Below, piece by piece: positions 13,001 through 25,000 of a stretch of 64,000 nt of DNA (its first letter is position 1; every line of letters starts with the position of its first letter). The stretch is taken from positions 55,905,249 through 55,969,248 of the forward strand of contig NC_088295.1 of the NCBI RefSeq assembly GCF_032854445.1. The letters run 5' to 3'. Made by a program: the position numbers and the translations under genes. The notes beneath the pieces are model-generated. The model was not told where the DNA came from. It did not search any database and saw only the letters and a list, made by a program, of their open reading frames with translations. The DNA comes from Liolophura sinensis. Lineage: Eukaryota > Mollusca > Polyplacophora > Chitonida > Chitonidae.

Positions 13001-16000
13001 ATTTGTAATGTACTGTCTTATTTGTAAATAAATGGAAATCATTGTCCCAATTCACATTTAACATATGAAACTGTATATTAGACTTATCTTGACCCATTTG
13101 TCAGGCTTAGTGGCTGTCTTCGTATTGTATTATCCTAGACTTATATTCAAGTCAGTACTCGCCGCTTGATTTCGTGTTGTTAAAGGACCACTGTTGTCAA
13201 GTATACAGTGACCATATACTGTCTATAATCACAGGTTATCAAATTCTCAACAACGCTACCATCTCACGAAGCACCTTCCATTTAAGCTTCGAATGAATCT
13301 ACAGGATTCTCAACGGAATAAATTGTTCACCTTTGATATTTTTTTTATTTATTAGTTATTGTGACTTAAAATTGCGGCCCCCTAGTCTCAAACAGTGGAA
13401 CCTCTCGTCAAGGTGACTTGAGCATGGTTTTATTTCTTAAATATATCACATGAAAGCAAATCAAAACAATATTTTAGAACTGGGCTTGAGAATTACAGGG
13501 GTGAAAAATACATGTACTTGTACTCACAGTCTCTTGGGGTTGAATTTCCACAAAGTTATCTGGAAACACACCCACTTTCCCATTGACCTCGCCTTTCCAC
13601 CAACCACTGTCCTCTAACTCCTTATCCAATAGAGTGATCACATCTCCAACTTCTAAATTCAGTTCGTCGTCATTCTCAGCAGCATAGGAGAACCGTACAA
13701 TGGCTTTCTCTACTACAATAAAAGAAAAAAAGGCAAGTGTTATAAAGATGTGTATATGTGACAGAACAATGTCAGTGACAAAACCTTTAAAATTCAAGGC
13801 AAAGAAAACTCCGACGTTAGTTAGACAATGTCCACAAAAACAGTTGGATTTATTTTTTTTATAATTCTTTCAACCAAGTAAAATGCATTTGAAACTTCTT
13901 CTTTCTTAGCACATCGGGACCAGTGACAACAAATCAGGTTTAAAACCGCTACTTAACACACATGAACTGTTCGATATAAATGCATTTACATATAGATGCA
14001 TGAATGCACTCTCTGCATGGACCTTGACACAAATTATTTCACGCAAAAACATGGATTTGATGTCACTGATACCTGCTGGGTCACAACAGATCACCATAGA
14101 ATCTGATGTTTAAAACCATTTTACTCGTTCAGAAAAAATTCTAAAAAACATAAATCAAACTATTTTCTTTGGCAGTGTTCAATGGTCTTTAATCTGATAC
14201 ATACTTCATTTATGTTTTCTTTACCTTTCACTGAGGACTTATAACAGATTGACAATCTCAAGAAGGAAATTCAAGCATGACTTAATTTGATACAATTTAA
14301 TCCATGTAATTCATACTGGTGCTACTTGAATATCTGCATTTTCACCTTATAGCCACACATTAAACATGCATAAAATTTAACACAAAACAAATTAGGTGAA
14401 AGAAGGAAGTTAGAAACACACACCCCAGGCACCATTTTCACAACTGAAACATCATAAGCCTTTCAAATTTCATAGCTGGATTTCTTACACAACTTTTGGA
14501 ATTTTGAAACTGCAGAATTCTTGTTTTGAAACAAGAATTTAATCCCTTCATACAGCTTCAAAATAATGATTTTAAAGCAGTTTGTGAAATTGTGCCCAGT
14601 ATGATAACTTTCAATAAGAGCAAAGTATGAAAACAAAATCAATTTGAAGAAAACGTATCAATAATCTGATTCAAAACCATGAAGATGAAAAACAAATCTA
14701 AATTAACAGCAGCTTCATACATAAACAACAAACAAGAGCGTCAGAATAAAGCATGAGTTAATACTCCATGGCATACAAATACTGGAATGAATAAATTGTA
14801 ATAAAATTTAATTAAGGACAAACAACAAAAACTATCGAACATTTTCACAATTCTCATCACCTTGAGCTCAAATCCGCTTGCCCGATGTCTTGTTATGTTG
14901 AGAATTTATCCCAAATATTGACATATACTTCATAACTCTCTAGCATCTTGATCTTGCAGCTTACCCTAATTCCTCAACCCTTTCGCATATGAAAGAGCAA
15001 CTTTCAGTGCAATTTATGCACATTTTTAAATAGAATTTGGATATGAAATTAAATTAGTTGGATTGGCCAGTTTCAGAGCTTCACAAAAAGTAAAAATTTA
15101 TGAGTCAACACAGAAGAGTGTCTTCAGAATATGCTGGAATAAACACCTTGCAAACATGCGAAAAAGTTGAAGAATTACACAATATGTTGAACAGTTCCCA
15201 CAAGCAATGATGTACCAATAGTGACATGCTTGGCGTAAAAATCTTGTTAAACACCTCTGATTAAACCATTTCACAATCATTGTCTATGTGCTACTTAACT
15301 TGTCCTGTACAAATATTTCACATAACTGGCTGTGTAGCAATTTTTGGCTGCATCTGATCTGATCAGTGCTATAAATTATCATACAAATGGTGGAATTTGA
15401 CAGAATCATTTCATGAAAAACTGGCAGCATTTTCTGTGAAATGTGTCAGCCCTTTAGCAAACTTATCAGTAACCAGACAGAACACTGCGCACTGCACCTT
15501 GATGCATTCAGTCTCCATCGTCGGATATACATGCATGCCAGAAAAATCCACACAAAGGCTTCTGAATTAACATCTTAACACGAGAAAATATTTTATTTAA
15601 ATTCTGCTATTGGAGGGTTAACAGCATCTAACAAAGCAAACTAACTTATTTACATTTCACGAACTTGGAGAATAAACTTTCACAACACTTTAAGAATAAC
15701 AACATAATGGTGAAAATTTCCTAAAAATGATTAATGTATATGTGCGGGTATGTCCAGTTTAACAATGGTCAAGTCTGAAAGGAATGAATCAATAAACATA
15801 TTTTACATCAGCGGGTCACAACTTTTGAAAACAAGATATTCTCGGAGACCATCACGTGTAATTCACATATAAAGCAATTAGAAGTCATGTTGATAGCTGA
15901 CAGTGCATTGTATGTAAAGCAACACTGTGCTGGAATTTTATTACTTAAGACAAAGAAAGTACCGTAAGAATTATCTTTTCTTAAGTGTGATACACGTATG

Positions 16001-19000
16001 TTTATTTATTCATTTGTGTTTCCTCATCTGTGAAATTTTATCAGAAATACAGCTCATACAGCATAATGCTACAAGTAACAGAAATTGCCTTCGGCCTTGA
16101 TCACCACTCTCTCCGACGACTCAAGTTTCATTTTCACAGAGCATAATGTTGAAATGGTAAAAACATGAACCATTATAGTTTCTACTAACATCAGTTTTCT
16201 TTGATCTGTTCAATTCCTATTTCTTTTAACACAATTTTTCAAGATTGTCAACACAATGTAAAATTAAAACAGCATCACCATAATTTTTTCGCTTGCTCTT
16301 TTAAAAAAATGTAAAGATCATATTAAAATGAATGTGAATTAATAATGCAAACCATGAAAACCTTAGAAAGAAAAAAAAATCAATCTCAATGCTTTTCACA
16401 ACTAAGCTCAGTATAAAACAACACCATGGATAACAATTACAGCTCTAGTTATAAAAACATTTACCTTTAAACATTTGAGTACTTGCTTTAAAAAAAGTTT
16501 CACTAAAACCTTACTGCTGCACGTGTGTCCATTTATAAAATGTCAGTTCTTTATTTTCTCTCACTGAAGGGAGCTGTGTATAAGGTAATTACCATGATTA
16601 CAGAACACACAACATTGGAAATCTCAATGCTCTCAATGCAAGCTGGACAGAAAATTCTGAAGGAAAGGCACTTAGAATTGTAAAGTACCGTATCTACATG
16701 TTTATGATGTATGTCATGCAGCTGACATAGGCAGCACATCATTATGGCTGATATATGAAGGACTTTGAAGGATGATTTTTCTCAGAAGTACTTCCAATGG
16801 TTGATATGTTTGTGATCTTAAGTCATGTTTCTGTACTGCTGGAGGAAGGACTGGGTTGTATGTCTGTCAGGCTGTAGTAGAGAGCAGCTTTGCGCGACTT
16901 GTCTGCTACTAGATTCTCTATAGTACGGTCATTTGCGTCTTCGCTATCAGGTGAGATCACTGAACGGGCCGACTGGGGAACAGATGAAAAGAGGGAGCTC
17001 CCAGCAGTTCCTGATTCGGACAGACAGGTATCTGTACTGAGATCATCCAGGACATGGAGATAGGAGTCAAAGCAAGCTACAGGGGGCAGGTCCACTTCTG
17101 CAGGTAACATACTCAATCTGCTTTCGCTTTTGTCTGCTCCTTCCACCGAGGTAAAACCTCTAAGTTCGTCATGCTGTATGTCATCGTCATCCATACCAAA
17201 AGCCACACGGCACACTGCATTAAAGGAGATATCGGATTCTTCCCCATAGTGTGACAAGAAATCTGTGTATCCGTCCTTGGTGGTGTCCCGGAACAAACAT
17301 TTGCTATCAACATAATACGCTAGTTGATTTGCTAGCTCGGACCTAACAGCACTGTCCAGGATATTATCCACAAACTGGCCCACCTCAGTATCCATGTTGG
17401 ACTCCACGATGTGGCTGTCCAGGACACCTTGGCTGTGGTGCAAGTGATCAGGTGTAAGTGTATCATCCGCTCCATAGGCTTTGGACAAGAATGACACTGG
17501 TGTTAGGTCATCTGCGACACTTTCCAACTCCGCAAACTCCTCAACATCGGATAAGTTATTGGACACAGAGGACGTTGAGTTAAGAGAGGTTGTAGTGCTG
17601 TCAGTCAGCTCTTCCTGATGGCTGTCCCTGTCACCTGTCATATCCAAGTGATCCCTTTCCATCCTCTTCACTTCCTCGATTGGCATTCCAACATCTCCCA
17701 GCTCCAATCCAGGATGGTTATGGTTGATATTGTCAGCCAGGCATAATGAGTCACCGCCAGTCAGAGACCTATTCAGTAGTGGTACCATGTCATACATTGG
17801 TGTGCCTGGTTCATAGACTTTCTTGTATGAGATCAGTTCAACCGGCTTTACAATCTTTGGCTGATGGACTCTCTTCCACAGACGATGGTTCTTTCTTTTC
17901 TCACTGCTGCCCTTTACAAGTTTGGGGTCTCCATCTAGAACAGACTGCCTAGAGCAAAGCGAATCTCTCACTGAGTGGATGGAAGTCAAGGTGCTTGAAC
18001 TGTCTATAATCAAGTACCGGTTGCTTTGTTCTGCCTCAGGTACCCTGTTCAGAGATTTGGAAACAAGGTTAGAGGAACTGAGATCCAATTTAGAAATTTC
18101 TGGGTACATCCATGAAAGGGGTCTTTTCACTGAGTTAGTTTTCGCAGGAGATTGCCTCCTAAATCTACCAGGCAGACTTTCAAATGAAGACTCTAAGATT
18201 CTTGACGAAGGTCTTCGCCATGCTCCGCGGAAGCCTTTGGGTATAGTATAGTTGCTGCTACTTGAAACATCTAACTGTAAGCTACTTTGGAGATCTATTG
18301 AATTCGTGACATCTTCTTCATCTTCCATGCAAAATATGTCATCTGGGACCTGTATTGCTACAGTTACACTGTCTGACAGACTTGGTTTTTGGATGCTTTC
18401 AGAGAAGGATGCTTGAAAGTTTTCAGGTAAGTCACCTTCAATTAATTCTCTCTGGAGACTTGTGAACACTCGACTTCTGGTCAAACTTGCACGTGTCTCA
18501 CCATCAAAGAAATCCTTGGGGTCTATCTTCTTTGAGGCAGCCAAGTCTGTTTGTCCTTGGACAGTGCTAAGATGTACATGTGACTCTGAATCATCCCTGT
18601 GATGAGCAACTGATTGACTGAAACTGAAATTTGACCCTTTTCCCTTCTGGTTCCACATGTAGTGTTTCTTCACATCTTCTGCACATATTTCAAGAACTTC
18701 TGGCGACACTTCCACTATGCAATTTCCACTTTCCAAGTCTTTGTCTACTTCATCAAAACTGTCACGTGATACTGTTTGTGCTTGATTCTTAAAAGTTAAC
18801 CACTTGTAGTTAGGCTTCACCACTGGAGAGGTTGGCTGTTGTTGACCAATGGACTCCAACGAAGATTCTGCTGAAGCTTCAGGTGCAGTTATATCAGCGT
18901 CATCGCAACTCATACTGATAAAAGAAGGATACTTTTCTGGGGTAAGTGGGCGCTCCTCTTCAGCGAGAAAGGAGGACATCAATGATATGGAGTAATTGTG

Positions 19001-22000
19001 CTCACAACATGGTGAAGACTCTTCTGTATCTGGTGAAAAGCACTCCTGATACATTCTATCACCGCTGCAATCTGACTTGACTGGTGGTGTCAGTGGAATT
19101 TCTTCAAAGTTTGCTGAAGAAATTTTCCCAACACCTGTAAAGTAGCTGTCCAGAATTGGAGTGAACCTGTTGCTTACAGATCTAGTTTCTTTGCTTTCCA
19201 TTGGCAATGAGTGACGATGAGTACGGTACTTCTCAAAAGGGTCTACGTGTGGTTCCTCAACATCCTTCGTTGCAAAGAATTTCCTCCTTGCTTCAGAAAA
19301 AAGTGAGTTTCTACCGGGGACAGTTTTCGGCAAATCACATGCGGGAAGATTCTGTGCAACTGAAGTTGGTCCTTCTTTAAAATCAGGAGATGCCAAAGGT
19401 GCTCGCATTCCATCAAATTTGTCTTCTGGTGACTGAATAATGCTAAACAGCACAGCAGCTACAGCATTCTCGGCAGTATCCTCTACCTCTTTGGTTGATA
19501 ATTGTACGTCTTCAGCAGAAGCACCTTTCTCACAAGTTGTTCCAATGCTTTGGCTCATAGGTCTGCTTTGAGAGTAATACATAATGTATGGATCATTATC
19601 ATCACTGTTATCACGCTGTTCAAGGAAAGGGTTCTTGCTGTCATCAAAATAGTATTCCTTGATGGGAAGATGATCAAAACTGGAGTGAAGAACTTTCCTC
19701 TTGCCATCTAAGACATCCAGAAGGTTGTATCTCTTCGCAATGAGCTGAATGTAGGGTGGAAGTTTACCATGGTTGTTCAATGAAGCCAGGTACGTTTGCG
19801 GAGAAGTCTTCAGGGGAAATGAGAGGGGATCCCCAAGAAATTCATCTGTCTGGTAAACTGTGTTGCAAGTTTGTACCACGCAGCTATTGTTGGAGCTTGA
19901 ATCTTGTTCAATAAGATTGTCACAGGTACTCTGTTCAGGTCCCTTGCTCTTTTTGACATTTTCACATGATGCATCGGACGTCTTGGTAAGGGACATTGGT
20001 AAAGTCCATCTCCTTTTCTTGCCAAGTGGGAGGAGACTCTGAGTTTTCTTGACTTGCTCTGAGGGTTTACCATCGGATTCATCCAACCCATCGCTTTGTG
20101 TGGGAGATGTAAACATGTTTTTGACAAACGATCTAAACTTTGATAAAGAGGTGGAGGACTTCTTCAGCAGACTGTCTCCTTTGCCACTGGGAGGGGATGG
20201 CTCTGGATCAGTAGTCCAAAACTTCTTGGCGATGTGGTCCAGATGTGAATTTACACTTCTCACTGCTCCACTATCTCTCGGTGATGACAGTCTCCGCTTG
20301 TGAAGAATCATACTATCCGTCAAGCAAGCTGTGCTAAGGGAGCCATCACTGGGGACAAATTGGTCAATAGACTCTTGAGATTCGTCAAAAGGTGGGGACA
20401 CAAAACCTACATCTTGATCAAGCTCCTGTTGCTCGGGTGAAGCAAAGGACACAGTTTGTTCAATGATGCAGTCAGAGTTGCACCTAGGCCTAGCTACTTT
20501 TACATTAATATGTGGCTCAATTGAACTGATATCAAAGCTTACAGCAAATTGTTTATTTGACATAGAACCATGACCACTCGTTTTTGACAACGGTGTTTTC
20601 ACTATCTGAATCCTATGAGGAATGTCTTTCCCACTAGGTATGTTTGGAGTACTACATCTCACAGGTTTTAACCCTGTTTTAGTTTTTCTATCTGTATCTG
20701 CTAAACCTTTTGATCCATGAGATATATGTATATATGTGCTATCTGTGGCTTGACTGACCAGTACTTCTCTACTTCTTCCCTTCCTTCCTTTTCTTCCTTT
20801 GCCCTTGTGTCGTCCTACCAGGGGAAAAAATTTTAACCAGACACTCAAAAGGCATGCACCTCACACAAAACATGCAGGGGAAAATCTTATAGAAACAGAG
20901 AGTGAGAAGACATTAAACACAAATTCGTAGTGTTGAGGAAATTGTAGGGTGGGGGGTGGGTTGGTGGGGGGTGGGGGCAGGGGTGGGTGTGGTTAATGCA
21001 CGAAATGGAGGGGAGCAGTCCATAAAGTACTAACACTGGGATTCTTGACTACCTCACCAACTCACCACCATCTAGCCCTATACACATTTTGTATTACATT
21101 TGTTGACACCCCCTCCTTTCTCTACATATTTTATTCAATCACCAGGCCCACAAAATGACTAGGATCATCATTACAGAGGAATGCAGTAGACTGGGTCATT
21201 CAATAACAAAGGCTGACTGACATGGGTGAAGTAAAAATTACAAGTGAATTACACTCCGAAAATTATATGCTGCAATTTCACTGGCCTTTTTTTTTGTACA
21301 TATACATATATACACCTAATGATTAACATCCTCACACCTCTCCTCTCATATATCAGCCTTGTACATCATGAAGAGCCCTGCACCATGGGATTAAGTACTT
21401 TATAAACTGTACCTTACAAAGGGAATGAAACATGTTGTATTTTCATTGGGAATAAGAGTGAGTGAGTGAGTGCTTGGGGTTTAACGTCGTACTCAACAAT
21501 TTTTCAGTCATATGACGACGAAATTGGGAATAAGAAACAAGGCATACAATGTGCTGTAGTTTTTTGTGACAGATTGATTTCCTGTTGTCCAGTGCCTAAT
21601 TTGGAAGTTGTTATAAAAAAGCCAAAACAAACACTGAAGTCTAACTTGCTACATGTCTAAAGTCAAGTATTTATCTACAAACTTGCTGTAATAGCCAAAA
21701 ACACCTCTGTCAATTCCAACAATACTACAACACATTTCATTTCCTCAATATACGAGTACATTAGTGAGGGAAAAAGAAACGATAGATCTGATATATGTGC
21801 AGATTAAGGATTCCAATCACCTAAAATATCAGACTTGTACAATTTAATAAAACAAGACATACTAAATTGAATCACAATGTCAACAGCAACTTACCTGTTT
21901 TCTCTCTCATAGTTGGGCTTTCTGTCTTATCCTCTTTCTGGAGAACAAATCAAACAAAATGAGAGCAGGGCAAAATTGACTCACACGTCCTCTCACTAAC

Positions 22001-25000
22001 ACCTACTTTATTTCTTGTGACCGACTGGACCCGTTCTCTACTGATACAATAATCGGCCAAAGAGCAATGTCTAGACAGCTCATATCAAGAAAGTAGGAAG
22101 TTAATAACTTCTCTTATGCAGGTAACATAACTAATTTTTTAAATGTGTCAAATTAATCATGTATATACAGTTATCCAACTAGGGTGAATATGACTGCACT
22201 TCTGATAACCATTAATAGGCACAGAAATCATCATCTACTTCATACAAGTGTGTTCACAGTCATCTTTACATGTGTGTACCCATGTGAGAGGATTAAATAC
22301 ACAATTTATGAAGTTTCGACATCACAGTGATGTCCCTTTACACTGAAGCTTCATCGATTTTATAATGTTAAATTGCATTAATCTGACCCAAAGGCCGCAA
22401 AAGTGACAATGTCATAACTCTAAAGCCCAGTATGATAAGGTATATACTAAATAGAAGAAAAAATAAATAAATTGAATATGTTACAATTAAGACTGCATTA
22501 AAATTTCCTGTGCATTACATAAAGATGATTTAATACAGGCTCAAACAAATACTTCAACAGTTGGAAAGATATGGTAGCAAACATTGTGTAATTGAGTTTC
22601 TCATGTTTTGAATAAATCAAATAAGATGAGCCAGTATAGCCAAACCTTAATAATCAGCCTGAAAACTGAAAAATAGGGGCAAAAAAAAAAACAAAAAAAA
22701 CTAGAATGGATCTGCGAATAGCAGATCCTAGGCCGGGATCCCGGATCTGATCGATGACGTTTTCCCCTCCATGTTCTGTGTTCGAAGGACACATGTTCCA
22801 CATACACGGCTTTCAAAGTTTCCATGCGACCTCACACCGTTTGTCACTGAGGCAGTCGGCCGGTCATTTGCTATCCCTCGAATAGATCGGCGATCTTATT
22901 AATGCTACGCTATGCCCAGTGAGAAACGGTCGTTTCTTGGCAGACTTAGCCCGCTATTTGGAAGAAATAAGGCAAAAACACGACCAGTGTAACAGCAAGT
23001 TTGTACATTCACATCTCAATCCACGACCTGCCATGCACAGACTCACAGCTCCACTGATAGCTCGGCCATGGTTAGAAAGTCAGCACTTGGACCAGGGCAC
23101 ATGTCCATATGTGTCAATAACCCTGGCCTGTTTAACATATAGTAAAGAGGACGAGGTTTGCGCAAAACAAAGCTAACTTTTACAGGTCCACGTCGTTTGC
23201 TGTTGTAGTTAGATCTCTACGCCATCTAATAGAGTACTGGAGTTAGATGGGAACTGGATTCAATGTCATCCTACAACCGTTTCGGGAGATCACGGACAGT
23301 GTAGCCGAAAGCATCAGGTCAAATACTACAAACCCAGTTAAGTCCCCATCTAACCCCATGTTAAAGCAATGGGATTCCCATTTTTTTTTATTCAAAAAAC
23401 TGTGTTGTGATTTAAACGATTGTAGGGAAAAAACTATTGATCGGAGCTCAAATCTGTTGACGAATGCTCGAAAGAGCATGTCTTGGGCTACAATTTCGTG
23501 CAGGTTGCACATTTCTAGCTGTCATAGTTCTCGAGTTACAGGTCATTGAATTTATGTCACTTTTTTTACTTTTTTGCTGATATCTCAAAAAGTTACACAG
23601 ATATGCCAAAAACACAAGCAGATTCAGAATCAGCAGCTCAAGATACACCAGAATACGTTCAGAACAATTGAACTTTGAGAACTTTTTGTGACGTCACAAA
23701 TTCGACCAATGGCGAGCTTCCAGAATTTTGACCGGAAGTAAACCATTTTCGCAAACTTTAAAGAACTCGTGACTTACTAGCTGCATGTCAAGTTTGAAAC
23801 CGATCGGTTTAGTGGTTCTTGAGAAGAAGATTTTTAAAGATTTTACACAAAATCCAATATGGCGGCCGAACCACGTGACATAGCAAAAAAGTGGAGAATT
23901 TGTCCCGAGATATTCACCGCCAAATTATGTGTGCAAAATTTCAGACCTGTATGTTGAACGGTAAAAAAGTTTCCATGCGAACAAAGTCGGTGAAAAAAAA
24001 ATAATAATAATAATAATAAGAAAAAACAGAACGATTACAATAGGGATCCCGTTCGGGAGAACGGGATCCCTAAAAAACTGCCTTCATATGGCTCTCAGAT
24101 GACTGTTACTTGATAATAGCTTTACGTAAACACTGTTTTCGACTACCAGCTAACAAAATGTCTTTTCCTTCCAGTACTAAGTTTTCACAGTCTTCATGAC
24201 AAAATATATTTTTCGCAGTAGTAAATGAATAATAATAACATAAATACCTTTCGCTCAGCTGTTTCTGGAGGCCCCACTTTTTTCACCGATGCACCTTTGT
24301 TTTTCAACTTTATTGGTCCTCCACCGAAAATGTTCCCAAAACCAAACCCTTGAACTTTCTTTCCTTTGATTTCTTGGAAATCCCCGTCTTTTTTAGGCTC
24401 ATCTATTAAAAACAAAACAGAAAGGTGTTGACAAATATTCGAGTTCAAACCATGATAGTATTAATCTAACATGGTACAAGTGTCAACTGACAGCAATTAT
24501 ATGCATACATTTAAATCCAAAATTGAATGTAAATATTACTTTATATATAATAATTGGCTATATTGAGAAGAAAAAAACAAAGAAATGCGTATAACACTGA
24601 AGTATGAAACACCTACATGTAAGAGTAAGTTACTAAACATCATAACATACATGTGGACCTAGTCTGCAAATCAGAATTCACCAGATTAACTTTATACCTT
24701 AAATAGGATCCTATATCATGTGATACACACAGATCCATGGTTTTATACATGTGTAGAAGTAGCGTATTGAAATGTTTACAACTGAAATCATACCTGTTTT
24801 TTCTGCTTCCTCGCCGTTCTCATCTAGTAACTCCACAAAGTTAGAGGGGAACATTCCCACTTTACCATTCAGGTTTCCTTCCCACCAGCCTTCCTCCTCC
24901 TTTAATTAAGAAGCATAGTTGTAATTTGATCCATCACACAACAGGCTCAGAGTACACCAGCACACACACACACAAAAATCATGTCATCCTACCCAGGCAG

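Noticed and set aside
17746-20303. Several plus-strand ORFs of 60-109 codons opposite the giant exon
   Set aside because: They are antisense shadows of the coding frame, with no known motif.
16823-20848. The giant frame as a stand-alone intronless gene starting at 20848
   Set aside because: The first codon there is TTG, not ATG, and the first in-frame ATG is at 20561-20563. A good 3' splice site lies at 20815 and its phase fits exon 7, so a spliced origin explains it better.
22919-23549. ORFs of 85-100 codons inside the hairpin-bounded element
   Set aside because: No transposase or reverse-transcriptase motif is visible; ORFs of this size are expected in a GC-richer patch.
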